64,000 bases of DNA, taken from the NCBI RefSeq assembly GCF_020740795.1, contig NC_067304.1:4578056-4642055 (forward strand). The letters run 5' to 3'. The notes under the pieces are model-generated. The model was not told the DNA's origin and searched no databases. It saw only the letters and a program-made list of their open reading frames with translations. Each line of letters opens with the position of its first letter. Positions within the stretch are counted from its first letter, which is position 1. Source of the DNA: Apus apus. Taxonomy: Eukaryota > Chordata > Aves > Apodiformes > Apodidae. Of this stretch, positions 23,556 to 38,909 are shown piece after piece. Position numbers and translations under genes: made by a program.

Positions 23556-26500
23556 TCGCACCAAGGCTCCTTCAAACGGCCCCGTCCCCGGGAAAAAAAA
23601 AAACCTCCCCTCGCCACAGTTGGACAGAGCAGCCGCTTCGGGTCGGGAGCAGGAGGGGAGGCAGAGCCCAGAGCCCCCCTGCAGGCACCAAACCCCGGGC
23701 CGGGATTCCCACCCAGGGGCAGAGGAATTAAAAAAAAAACCAACCCCAAACCTGCAGCAGCACTTGGGTGCCCAACAGGGCTCGTGCAGCCACACGCAGC
23801 TCCTCGACCTGCTGCTGAAAGGGCAGCTGCCTCGGGACAAAACCCGCAGACGTTTCACCCCCTGTCCTTCCCACAGCCCCGAGTCCTGCTCCAGAGGTGG
23901 GCACGAGCCAAAGCCCCACACAGACAGGTGGATTTTCCTTTGGGAGGTACCATCATCCCCCTCCAAGGTTCTAGAGAAGCCTCAGCAGCTCCAGCTGCCA
24001 TTAATGCTGCTTCTCTAAAGACAAATTCCATGTCATTCCCAGGTCACCTGCTTCACCCATTTCATAGAGCCAAAATGAAGCCAAAGGCTTGTAAAGTTGG
24101 GAGCACAACGTTGCATTTCAACAATACCTTTAAATAACCCTTTATCAGCACTTACACAGGGGATCAGAAGGGAAATGAAAGCAGAGAAAGTAAGGAAGTT
24201 TCAGGAACTGAGATGTCTTCTGACTACAGGGAAGAAGTGCAGGCTTTTCACCCAAAACGTGCTTTCTCTCCTGGGGAGAGGGGAAGTTGTCAGCCAAGTT
24301 GACCATTATTGATTTACTTACAGGAATTAACCACCACGGTTTAAAATAAAATGAATGGTTTTCTTTTTTTCCCACCTCCACTCTCAATTAGAAAGAAAAA
24401 TAAAACAGAAGTGTGACAGGGATTGGGCAGGAGAGGAAGAAAAAGGGACAAGGAAATCCACCACACAAACCCATAGTCAGTTTCTTCAGCTTTCAAATTA
24501 AAGCCCCTTTGAAATGAAAACATGTCCTGGTGTGTTTTTTTTTTCTTTTTTTCCCCTTGGAAATGACCAGTCATTATTTCCACAGAACATTTCAGGTTAT
24601 CAGTACTGCTTTTCCCTTGGGAATGCCCAAACCAGGAATGCACTGACCCAGGCAGAGAGGTCTGGAGCTCAGGAGGCCCTTTCCCAGGGCTCCTCACCTC
24701 TGCCTGGCCTTCTGAAGACTCAAATCCAACTCCACAGGTGAGCCAGCCTTGCTAACAACCACCAGCAGCCTCTGGTCATGCATTTCCCTGCACCCACCCC
24801 TCTTTTCCCCTTCTGCTGTGCTCCATCCTAACCTCTTGCTTGGATTCCTTCTCCCCCAGTGAATCAAGCGACAAAGAGGAAAACAAAGCAGAGCCCTGTG
24901 CTCTCTCAGACTCTTCCTGTAGAGTCACACACGGGAGGTTTGCCAACATCTGCATGTGTGGACCTCAAACAGAGCTAAAGCCATTTCTCTGGGAAAGGAC
25001 CAGCCCCTGGGATTGCACAACTCGGGGAGCACTCCTGACACCAGCTGGTTTCTCCATGGACAACCTACAGGACCAGCACTCACCTCACCACTTCTCTGAG
25101 TCCCTTCTCCCCATTTGGCACCGACCATCACTTGCAGACAGGGAGAAAGAGACAGCTCCAAAAAGAAAAAGGAACATTTCACCAGATAAGTGATCACCCT
25201 AACTTGGTGTTTCCACACACGTCCCAGGCTCAAGTGGGGTCTGAACATGTTTTGCAAGGCAAACAGCTCCATCTCCACCACAACTCCAGGTTCTGCCCTG
25301 GCTTTGTTTCCACTTGCCACCAGCAAAAAATTACCAACAGATCCCAAAGTTCTGTATTTCCTCAGTGCTCAGGAAACAAGAGGTGAGCCCAAAAAGGCAC
25401 TGGAGGTTGCCATGGAAGAGGAACAGCACAAAAACCAACTCTATTCCAGCATCCAAGGGACCTGAAGGGCTTCAGCTACAGCTGCATCAGCTGGGCCCAA
25501 CTCCCCTGACCAACAAAGGGTCTTTTTCAGATGGATCATAAATTTCCTACTTTGTGCAACTCTCACTTTGTTCTGCTTCCCCTGCCGTGGGTTTGCAATC
25601 CAACGTGGGCTTGTTCCTATCTTAGACACCATCACAAGGGAAAAAATACAGGACAGACAAAGGAAGGGAACAAAAATCAAGCAGGCAACGAGGCAGGGCT
25701 TGGGAAAAGCTCATCAGCAAAGCCCTTTCAAAAAGCAGCTCACGTGCAAAAAACCTTTGAAAGAGGCAGCAGGAGAAGGAAGTCAGAGGCACACGTTTTA
25801 GTTGGGATTGAAGGCTGATCAGGTGGCAGCACCTAGAAACAGGGTGTTCTGAGGCAAGGACAAAGTCATTAAGTGACACCCTAAGGAAGCTCTACCAAGT
25901 GGGCACGAGTGCTAGTTTGCCTGCAAGGCCTAGATGGTGCTAGTCATCAACCATCAGGTTTTACAGCAGGAAATCTGCTGTCACTTGGTCCCCAGCAGCT
26001 TCACACCATGATCACAACCCACAGCAAAGCCCTGGCTCTGCCACCCCCACCGTGCCAGGATGTGGTGGCTCTTGCTCATGTGGGAAGTCATCACTTCACA
26101 GAGCTCCCCAGGATGCTGCAGGGTGCCCAGGGAGTATTGCAGGGCACAGAGGGGTCCACAAAGACCAGCTGCCTGGTGGCTAAAGGGACCACCTTGAAGG
26201 GGATGGAGACATCACTCCATTCCCACCCCAGTGTTCTCCTTCACACCCAAGCTGCCAGTGATGGGATATTTCTCAGACCTGATGGAGCCTTTTTGCACCC
26301 AGTTCTCAGGGGTTCCTTCCCAGAGATCAGCTCTGCTTCTGCTCTGGTGTTTGCTCTCTAAACAGCCACAGATCTGTGCTGGTCTCAGACCCTCACTGTT
26401 TCAGAGTCTGAAAATGCAGGAGTCCCTGCCTGGGGGTCAGGCAAAGTGTGAGGCAGACACCAGAGAGAGGAGAAGCTCAGCATCCTGCTGCAGGACGGGA

Positions 26501-29500
26501 TGGCTAATCCAGGAGCTCTACTCCCCAGGAGACAATTGCCTGGGGCAAAGGTGAGTCTTGCCTGCAGGCAGCCAGGCAGGGGGGTTCACTGCTGCAGTCA
26601 GTGCTCCAGCTCAACCCTTTGCTGAGCAGGACACACAACACAAGGTTACACAGCAGCTGGTGACATTCACAGCTCCACTGTAGCTCAGCCAAGGAAAAAG
26701 CAGATTTACCCAGTTACACGAGAGCTTCACTACACACCAAGGAACCAGATCCAGCAGGAGAAGGGCTGGTTTGTTGGTTTAGTTTTGTTGGGTTTTTTTC
26801 CAGGAGGGCTATTCTCCACGGACTCAACAGGCTCAGAGGTGGTTTCAGGTGCTTTTGAAAACTAAGCCCTAGAGCTGTGCAGCAGAGGATCTCTGGTTAT
26901 TGCACAACATTGCCAAACTAGTTTCCACCCTGTTATCTCCACAGCCCTTCTCCTACTAAAAGCACAATTTTCCTTGTGAAGTTCCCACATCCTGAATAAA
27001 ATTCCTGGATACAACTTGCAAAAACCTCCCTGGTTCCTCTCCTGGCCCAGCAGCACCTTCACAGCTGGTTAACAACAGGGTGAGATCAGGACCCACAGTG
27101 ACCATTTAAATGACACCCAGGATTTCATTTCAGAGCCTCTTGTTTGTGCAAACCACCCGAGGTCTGAAATAGAAGAGGTGAGAAGCAGACTGCAGCATGC
27201 TCAGCTCTCTGAGCAGGGAGCTGTGAAACTGCAGTTGGGGGGAATCTGGTGGAATTCACAGAGAAAAGCCAAGTCTCCAAAAGTGAGCACAGATCTGGGG
27301 ATATCTGGGGATACCTGATCCCCCCACCTCTCCCTCCTCATGTACTTTCCAAGCAAAAATAAAAGGTTTTATCTGGGTGGAATTTCCAGGAAAACAAGGA
27401 AGGATAAGCCCTTTCTGTTCTAGTTCCTGGATCAAACAGCAAGAGTCAGCACAGCTGAGCAGGCACCATCGCCCCCATCTTCTCCTGGGGGGCTCCAGCC
27501 AGGGAACTGATCACATCAGCCAGGAACCCTCCCCAACCAGGCAGCCCCAACAAAACCCCAGAAAGGAAAGGTTGTTACCTGCACAGCACTGGAGACCCAC
27601 TCCTAGGAAAGGTGCATCCCTGCCAACAGCCTGGCTGAAGTCCATGCTGAAAACAAACCCTCAGCCTGGGGCTGGAATCTCCAGGCCCCAAAGAGCAAGT
27701 GGCAACAAAAGCCAGTTGCTCATTCACCTTATTCCTACCCAGAAATGTTCTCCCCTTCTTATGCCTCCCTGCCAGGGGACCTGTGCCTGCTCAGAAAGCT
27801 GGTGATGAAGCAGCAAGTCACCCAGCATGGCAGGTCAATCCAGCCAGCTGTGTTAATTCAGCTCTTCATTAAGTTTCCCTGTGCCCTTAACCCCTCTGCT
27901 CCCAGGGACTGACAGAGGGGAGAGGTGAGCAGAGCATCAGGTGGGAGCTGCAGCACAAGGCCATGACATCTCCCCCTTCTTTGCAAGGACACATGGTGTT
28001 TTGTGTGTAGCCTTGGCTCTGGGAGAGCTTGAACCCAATCCTGGGGCTCATGGAAACCAACAAGGGGCTCCTGTCCCTTTTTCTTCCAGCTTCAGGCTCA
28101 AAAAAAGCAGCTGAGCCACCCAAGGGTTAAGGCCTTGCTGAGGGGCTACAAATCTTCTCCACCTGCTTCCCATTACCAGCTCTGAGCTTTTGTTCCTCAG
28201 GGCCAGGATCTGGCCCAGCTGGTGCCTGGCTGAGAAAGACTCAACTGATCCCTCTTTGCTCCTACAAATCTCTGCCTGTTCTCCAGCCTGTGCCCACAAA
28301 AGCCTTTTCTTCTGAGGAAACTCCAGGCTGTCCCCTGCCCCAAGCCAGCTTCTGCACCAGGAACAAGAGAAACTATGCCAAGAATTGCATTTGCCCCAAG
28401 AAAGACTGGACTCTGGAAGGGAGAAGGGTTGATAAAACTTCAGTTCTGCTCTTACTGAGGGGAAAAAAAAAAAAAATAAAAACCTAATTATCCATCTCAG
28501 AGATCTATCTCCAAAGGGACCCTAAGCAAACTGTGGGTTTGCACTGGCCCTTCCCTCATCCCTGAGGATGAGCAGCCAGCACGAGGTGCCCGTGGGCTGG
28601 AGCTGGAGCTGTCAGAGCTGCAGGGGCTGGAGGGCTCAGCACAGCTCTCCAGAGCCACGGCTGCAAATATAGAAACCTTGCCTGCATTTCTCCTCCTGCT
28701 CTCCCACGTCCTGCCCTGCTACAACTCCTGTCTGCTTGCATTTCATTTCTTCAGAAGCACTGCTTAGCAACCTGACAGCCTTTTCACTTCGAGCACAAGG
28801 CAACCAGTTCCTCCCATCCCCACTCCTCCTGGCAGGCACACGGCCCTGCTCACTGAACAGCAGCATCTGAGGTGGAGCTGGGGTTACAACCCAGCAGCCC
28901 TGGTGACACCAGGGCAGTTTGTGTCACTTCTTTGCGGCTCCAGTGAGGTTTTGTCTGTGGGAGGACAGAAGGGTCCTCCTCCCTCCTGATGCCACAGATC
29001 TCATCTGTTCCTCCACAACGAACATTTCTGCTGTGGAATAAAATCCTCACTGGAGCAAAGGACAGGTAATTACAGAGCCTTTTAAGCCATCCATCCCAAA
29101 CCCCCAGAGGGAAGCAGGTGAGACTCTAACACTCATTGCACAAGAGATGCATATCTGGGGTGTTTTATTTTATAAAAATCTCTCCCCTCCCTTTGTGGTT
29201 TGTTGAAGAGGAATGGCAAAACAAACCAGGTGAGATGCCAGTCAGCACTGCCAGCCCTGCCTTCCATGGCAGATCCACCCTGGGACCAGTGTGGATTCTG
29301 CAGGAGCTGCTCAGCAGATCAACTCCTGGAGAACAGAGAAGGGCCTTGGACTCACAATGAGGCTCCAGCTCTTCTTGCTCCACAGTCTGGAAACATGCAA
29401 CCTCCCCAGTTGCCTTCGGCTGAGGGCAGAGGGAGGCAGGATGGGGCAGGTCCAAAACTGGGAGTGCTGTGAATGTCTGGAGTGAGGGAGAAGAGCAAAG

Positions 29501-31960
29501 GGGGACAGATGAAAGCACGAGACGGGCATGAGTCACGTTGGCTCACGGCCTCCCAAGAGAGCCCTCGAGCAAAGAGGGTATGAAGTAAATTCAAAGTCAG
29601 GCCAAAATCCACTAAAACAAAAGGCAACCCAAAATAGGCTCTCCCATACCTGGCTCAGCATGAAAGGTTCAGCATCACACGCGCCCGGGCGCTGTTTCTT
29701 GCTGGCAGCTGGTCAGGCTTGGCCAGGGCAGAGGTGGGAACACTGCTTGCTCCCCAAGGCAGGCCGAGATCTCCAGCTATTTGTTGCAAAAGCTGCCTGC
29801 CTTCCTCCCTCCATCCCTTCCCCAGAGGGGAGAGCTCTCTCCCAAGAGTGAGGCTCACAGGTCTGACACACTTCCACTGGCACCCACAGGAAACAAACCC
29901 TGCTGCAGGCAGCTACTTTCCCTCCAGCCTCTCCACACCTACCCAACTTGTGAGCTAAGGATGAAGGAGTTTAAGCAACCAGCCCTCCCAGACCTTTGGG
30001 GAAAGCTTGGATCTGAAGTCAAGCAGCGTGGCTCCAGCTATTTGTGTTGTAAACCCTGCTCTCCTGCCTGGGGATTAGGAAAGCAAGCAGTGCAGGTGCT
30101 CTCCAAGAAACACGCAACCCAGGCACGCCAGCTCGCTGGAAACCTCCCAGCAGATCCGTGGTTCTGCAGCTGGGTTGAGCCCCAAGTCAGTTCCCTGCTA
30201 TGCTGGGGCTGGAAGCTGGCCAGCCAGCCTTCCTTCAGCTGCTGGCCTGCTGGTTTGTACAGCGAAGAGTCCAGCCCCCCAGCCAGCTGTAGTTTCTCCT
30301 TGGTGGGATCACCATTTCTGCACAAGGAGGTTTCCAGTTTAGGAAAACTTTTGCTGTTTGTAGGGGCTGAAGGCAAGGAGGGGAGTGGACCCTTCTGTTT
30401 GGTGCTTGTACAGCAACCTGCAGCACCAGGTCCTGGGCTGGACTGTGGCCCTGCAGCACTGGGACAACAGCAGGAGCAACACTTTCATCCTGGGGACCCT
30501 GAGTGCACCAGAGAAGCTCAGCAGTGGAAAGTGCCCTGCCCCATCTGTCTCCAACCTCCTCAGCAGCTCCTTCAGGAGCAGCATAAGCATCCCCAAATAT
30601 TCTAGGCTAGGAATATATTAAGGTCTTTCAGCTCCCTTGCTCCCTGTTTCCCTGAAGTCACACCAGCTTCTCAACAAAGCTGGAAGAGCTCCCATCACTG
30701 CTCTGAGGAAGGAGCAGCCACCAACCACATCTCCAGCCACACGACACTGTCACTAGGGTAGGTTTTGCAACTCCTTTACAAGCTTCTGTTTCTCACACAG
30801 AAGTTTTGTGTCTCCTCCAGAGATGCTTGTACCAACCCCTTAGTACAGGACACCAGATCCATCTCTCCAAGTCTGGCTTTTTCCTTCCACAGAGTCATCA
30901 CTCAAACAGGGCTGCAGGGACCAGAGAATAACCTCTTTGCTGTACAAAAATGCCCTCCACAGGGCAGGGCAAAGAGTTCAGCTCATTTCCCTCTCCTTCT
31001 TTTGGGTACAACCCAACACTCCTTACAAAAGCCAGCTCAAGGGCACCCTCAGACAAGCACGTGAAGTCCTACCCTGGAAGAGCACTGGGGCAGCAGCAGA
31101 AGGGCACACTGCCTGGCTCCAACTCCTGACGCTTATTCTTTGTTTGCACAAGCAAACAATTCCCTCCCAGGTGTTTGCAAAAGCTGGGGAAGCTGGCACA
31201 GCAGCAAGGAGTTGGCCTTTTAATTAACCAGCAGTCAAATACAAGAAGGATGTCAGAGACCTGTGGGCTGCCCCGCGCCCCTGGCTGGTGCCTTCAGCCT
31301 TTCTGTGGCTCCACACACCTCAGTGTCTCCCCAGACCCTGGTTCTTTCATCCCAGCGTGGAAAAAAGGACTTTGTTGGTGCTGCTTCCATTGCTCCTGAT
31401 CCCCTCCCAACAAGCCCCACTGGGTGAGCTGAACAGATGCATCTGCCACAACGTCCTGCCCAAGGACACCAGCCACCCAGTGCCAGGCAGGGGGAAAAAC
31501 CACCAACACAGGAGAGCAGAGGCAGGGACAACACAGCCACCCTCCCCACTGGAAAAGCCATCCCCAACATCTGCCTGCTGCCCCCCCCAAGCACCCCAAA
31601 CCACTCAGGGATGCCTGGATGCCACCTGCCCTGAGCGAGTCCAGCCAGAGCAAATCCTCTCTGGCTGCCTCCAAAATGCTGCTGACCCAGAGCCTTGGGA
31701 TGCTGGTGGGACTCCCAGCTGCAGCAGCCCAGGAGACAGCAGGTGGTGGGGATGGAGAGGTGTAAGCCAGGTCTTGGCTGTCACACTGCAGCTGAGGTGA
31801 CACCCAGGAGCCGTGCAAAGGGGGCTTGTAAACCTGTCCCCCACCCCAGCCCCACTGCCCTACACGCTCACCTTGACTCCACTTAAGTTTCCATCACATA
31901 TATTTAAGAGAGGGTCAGTAGCACCAGAGACAGGCTGTGAAGGTCATCCTTCAATAGAGA
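23556..31960. other. Intergenic stretch between ELK4 promoter and KLF15-like gene
   Basis: I see no conserved protein, splice-consistent exon or RNA gene in 8.4 kb. Several plus-strand open frames (25909-26361, 29781-30605) have no recognisable domain, start anywhere and overlap open frames on the other strand. Confidence 0.5.
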
Positions 31961-31982
31961 TACAACACTGCATCTCCTAGAA

Positions 31983-31988
31983 TTTATT
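31983..31988 (-). terminator. Poly(A) signal of KLF15-like gene
   Basis: The minus strand reads AATAAA about 100 bases after the stop codon, giving a short 3' UTR of roughly 125 bases. Confidence 0.6.
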
Positions 31989-32091
31989 CCTCGTTACTCT
32001 TCTTCATTAGTGCAGTGGTTTTTGCACTGCTTGCCTGGCTTCAGGGGCCTCCTGGGCTCAGCCTGGCGAGGATGAGCAGCTTGGTCAGGAG

Positions 32092-34935
<2,844 letters not shown>

Positions 34936-34991
34936 GTCCTTTACCCACACAAAGCTCTTGGCTGAGCTGGGTCAGAAGCCTCTGCAAGAGC

Positions 34992-35021
34992 TCAGCTGGG
35001 GCTCCTGAAGTCTTTGTTCAT
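34992..35021 (-). other. Upstream short ORF in KLF15-like 5' UTR
   Basis: The exon after the 5' UTR intron begins exactly with ATG and reads nine codons to TGA, ending 56 bases before the main start. This arrangement can reduce translation of the main frame. Confidence 0.5.
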
Positions 35022-36177
35022 CTGTAAAGGAACACCACCAAGGTTATTTCCAAATTAAAAAACAAACAAGAAAACCTCAACCTTTGAATAAAACAGGCTG
35101 TGCATTAGAAAGAAAACATCAAAACTAGTCAGTGGCCTTTGTTTTTAAAGAGTCTGTTGCTCAAAAAAACACACACTAACCATTTTCCTATGCAAGACAC
35201 AAACAGGCTGCAAAGAGCTACATTCCACCCAGAAGAAAACTTCTCTGGGGAGTTTATTAAGGTTTATACAGAACGAGACACTTCATCCCTCTCCCACCTG
35301 CGCCGGAGGGCAGGTATGTGCTGCTGGGTGGCAGAGAGGATGACCTGTGGCTCACAACTAGGAGTTAACTGAGGTCCAGGAGTGGGTGCTGGTTTCTCCA
35401 CACTGCAAATGTTGGTAAGAGCCACAACCTGACACAGACCAATCGTGGCTGGATTCACTCTACTTTGGGAACAGATACCAAGACCATGAGGTGCCTGCTG
35501 CCAAACTGCCTGGGGCTCTGTGCAAGCACCACAGCTGGGGAGAGTTCACCAGCAGTCAGGCTGTGTGGTTACACTGGCTATAGGTGTCTGAACAAGTGAG
35601 TTTAAAGCCAGTTCAGGCAGGTCTGGCCAAGCTCAGTCACACCTCCAAGAAAGCCTTGCAGACAGACTGTCTGGGGTCAGCTCACAGGGCCCCTGAGGAC
35701 ACAAACACCAGGCTCCAAAACAAGGGAGGAAGATCACGGTGTCTCCAGGTTAGGCCTTGTGCAGTCTCCAGAGGGTGGCTGGTCTCCCAGGAGATTTCTG
35801 CTGAGACCACGTGAGGTAACAAAGGTGTCTGGGCTGGTCTCAACTTTCAGGCTTCAAGTTTTCATCACAACACCCCTTCCACTCCTTCCTCCACACCAAT
35901 TTTATGATCTCTTTCTCATCTTTCCTTCTCTGACTCTCATCTCCCCTTTCCACAGGCTTCAGAAGCTAGAAAAGCCTTCCCCTTCTGGCTACACTTCTGT
36001 TTACCTCTTCCAGAAAATCTTAAAACCTGATTTTCCAACAAGGTCTCCTAGCCCAGCAGCTCAGGAAGTCTCCATCCCTTCAGTATGCCCCCAGGACAAC
36101 TGAATTAAACTATGCACTCAGCTCATTCAGTTCACATCTTGCAAAATTCACACCAAGAAAAGCACAGCCGGAGGACA

Positions 36178-36315
36178 GGAAGGTGGTTAAGCTGCTGGCT
36201 TGGGACTGAGGACCTGAGATGGGTTTCCTGCTCTGCTGCAGATTTCCTGGGCAGCCTTGGGACAGTTCCTGGCATGTTCTGGTTTCCCATCTAAGTGGGG
36301 GCAACAGGAATGTCC
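36178..36315 (+). mobile_element. MIR-like SINE remnant
   Basis: The segment shows the order of a MIR core: GGTGGTTAAGC, then CTGCTCTGCTGCAG, then GCCTTGGGACAGTTCCTGGC, then GGTTTCCCATCTAAGTGGGG. Old and diverged. It lies in the 5' UTR intron of the KLF15-like gene. Confidence 0.6.
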
Positions 36316-36634
36316 TCCCTTGCAGAGCAGTGCTAAGGGGAAAGATGCAATCTGGTGGGATGCTCCATTACTACAGGCTTTGTAGATGCCTGTTACAGAT
36401 GTCAGTGCCTTGTCAATCCAAGGCATTTCTGCAAAATGCACGTCAACAGGGCTGTCACCCCAGAGAAGCCACTGCAAGAAAATGGAGACCTGACTCTGGC
36501 CTCAGTGAAGCACACTGCAAGACAAGGTCAGTGTATTTTTCAAGCTTCACTTTGCGTTTCTGTTCCCATAGTTTTGCAAATCCCTATGAGCACTCGACTG
36601 CTGCATGAAACCAGCAGATGTGCAGTCTGAGCAC

Positions 36635-36740
36635 ACAGAGAAAGAGTAATTTGCCCAAGGTCAGCCAACAAGCAGGAGCTGGGAACTCAGCCCAGGGTTA
36701 CAACTGTCCTCTGGTGACTACACAACACGAACAAAACACC
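36635..36740 (+). mobile_element. MIR-like SINE remnant
   Basis: AATTTGCCCAAGGTCAGCCA followed by AGGAGCTGGGAACTCAGCCC matches the 3' half of MIR (TTGCCCAAGGTCACACAGC ... CAGAGCTGGGATTCAAACCC). Confidence 0.6.
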
Positions 36741-36879
36741 TCCAAGGGCTGTGGATTCCATCCAGTGTCCGTGCAGGACCTGGACTCTCCAAGCCTTTCA
36801 GGACAACCATAACGTGCTGTAACAGGTCAGACACCGCCACGTGTAGCAGATCCCTCGAGAGACAAACAGATCCCTGGCG

Positions 36880-37300
36880 CTTCCCCCCGGCCAAGGACCA
36901 GCGCGCCTGAGCTCAGCCTGCCACGACTGCAGCCCCCGCAGCACCGCGGGGCTGGGGAGCCAGAGCCTGGCCCGGCAGCTCGCTTCACCCCCGGGGGGGA
37001 GGAAGAACAACCTCTCCGCCCCCAGGCCGCCCTCACCCCGGCTCCCGGGGAGCGGGGACCCCCCGCACCCCCTTACCGGTCCGGTCCGCGGTGGCCGCGC
37101 GGCTCCCGCAGCGCGGGGGCGGGTCCGGTCCGCCCCGCCGGGGGCTCGGCTCCTGCCGCCCGCCCCATTGGCGGCCAGAGCCCGGCACGGCCCCCCCCGG
37201 CCCGGGAGGGGCACATGGGGCTGCTGCCCGGGCCTGGGGATGAGCTGGTGCTGGAGGAGATGCCGCGACCCGGCCGCTCTTCGCCATCGTCTCCTCTCCT
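36880..37300 (-). promoter_or_regulatory. CpG island, promoter of KLF15-like gene
   Basis: CpG-dense sequence with GC boxes and, on the minus strand, a CCAAT box at 37167-37171 just upstream of the proposed first exon. It has no TATA box in the right place. Confidence 0.7.
37077..37140 (-). other. Non-coding first exon of KLF15-like gene
   Basis: A donor GACCG/GTAAGG follows 37077 in a CpG island, facing the acceptor at 35021. The upstream end is not defined; GC boxes (GGGGGCGGG at 37115-37123 and its complement at 37131-37139) and a CCAAT box mark the start region. Confidence 0.5.
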
Positions 37301-38429
37301 TATTCATTCGCACTGGAGAGAGCCCAGAGCTCTCCCAGCTTTCAGGGAAGCGCAGTCAAGCCCCAGCAGGTCGCAGCAGTGAGGGTTCCTGCCGGCGTCC
37401 AGCTGGATACAGGTTTTCACTTCAGGAGAAACAGTTTTGGCCCGGCCACAGGGTCCAGATGCTGCTGCTGAGGAGCATGAGGGCTGTCCTCACCGAGACT
37501 TCCCGGGGCAAGGCTGAGCTCAAGGAATGCTGTGGCTTTCCAGGCTTCCAGGGCCACTCCCAAGTGCCTGGTGTTCCTTAGGTGGCCAGAGGAGCCACAC
37601 ATTCTGTGATGGGGAAAAAAAACAAAGCGTGAGAGGAACAGAAATGTCATTGTGCTGCCCCAAGCACGGGGCAGACACTGCCCAGAGAATCGTGCTCTCT
37701 CCAACCACCTGTAGGGTTTGATGGTGACAGTGGTTTGGGGTTCAATATTTCCCAGCAGAAGGACAATTTAAGGCAGGAAGTGTCCCTAGAGGGAAAGGGA
37801 GTTTCTCTCATCTACTACATCGAGCCCCATAAACCCAAGGACCCGAGTGCAGAGTTCCTCTGCTTTGTCAGAAGCATGACACGACATTTTGAGCCTGAAC
37901 AAAAACTCCTGGACCAGAGTAAGGCTTTGCACTTGGAAAACAAAACAAACCCAAACCCAGCAGTGAAGCTGTGTGGTCATTTGGCCAGTCAGCCCGTAGC
38001 CATTCCCCTGACTGTGCCTCTGGGTGTCACTTACCCCTCGTTTCATCTTCACAGCTGATGATACTTAAATTCCTTGCAGGAACTGGGAAAGTCTGAGCTC
38101 TTCAAAATCTTCAGGCACTACCTACTGCGATACTGCAGGGTTCAAACACAAACGCTTTTGATTTACACCATGTCACAGAATTACTGAGGGTAACAGGAGG
38201 GAGCAAATTCTTCCGCTAGGTTCGTACAGCACCTAGTGGACTAAGTGGGATGTTCACGTTAAAGCCAGTCCCGGGTACCAGCAGGCGGCCCCGCTCCCCT
38301 TGCTCCGCCCAGGCCGTGGAGAGAGAGGTCAGGAACAGTCAGACCCTTGCCCAGGGCTACCGGCGGCAGCTCACAGGGGTCACCGCAGCGCACGGAGTGG
38401 GGAAGGGGCAGCCCGGCGGGGGATACCCC
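37301..38429. other. Intergenic stretch upstream of KLF15-like promoter
   Basis: I see no exon or clear repeat. The sequence becomes GC-rich after about 38260. Confidence 0.4.
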
Positions 38430-38820
38430 GGGGATGCTGGGGGATGCTCGGTGGATGCTGGGGGGATGCTCAGATGATGCCCCGGGGGATGCTCAGGGGA
38501 TGGTGGGGGGATGCTCAGATGATGCCCCGGGGGATGCTCAGGGGATGCTGGGGGGATGCTCAGATGATGCCCCGGGGGATGCTCAGGGGATGGTGGGGGG
38601 ATCCCGGCGGGTGCTCAGTGGATGCTGGGGGGATGCTCAGATGATGCCCCGGGGGATGATCAGAGGATGCTGAGGGGATCCCTGGGGATGCTCAGAGGAT
38701 GCCCCGGGGGATGCTCGGGGAATGCTGAGGGATTCCGGGGGGATGCCCCGGGGGATGCTGGGGAGATGCTCAGGGGATGCTCAGATGATGCCCCGGGGGA
38801 TGCTCGGGGGATGCTCCGGC
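38430..38820. repeat. G-rich minisatellite GATGCTCAGGGG
   Basis: Tandem units of about 12-15 bases (GGGGATGCTCAG and variants) are organised into a roughly 45-base higher-order unit containing GATGCTCAGATGATGCCCCG, clear at least three times between 38455 and 38600. Runs of four to six G on the plus strand recur every 15-25 bases. It ends about 100 bases from the SLC45A3 poly(A) signal. Confidence 0.92.
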
Positions 38821-38909
38821 CCCGCTCCCGTTAAGGTCGGACAGGCCCCCCCCCCCCTTGGCGCTGTCGCCCCCTGGCGGCCCCGCCCGATCAGCCACAC
38901 ACCGCGCGG

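Noticed and set aside
22754-24018. Long frames on both strands (up to 395 codons) over the minisatellite
   Set aside because: Repetitive translations of a tandem repeat in several frames at once; no start context, domain or splice structure.
29781-30605. 274-codon plus-strand frame in the intergenic region
   Set aside because: Overlaps equally long frames in other phases and on the other strand, and has no motif.
38300-38834. Repeated MLRGCWGDAQMMPRG-type peptide frames
   Set aside because: Translation of the G-rich minisatellite; open in several frames.
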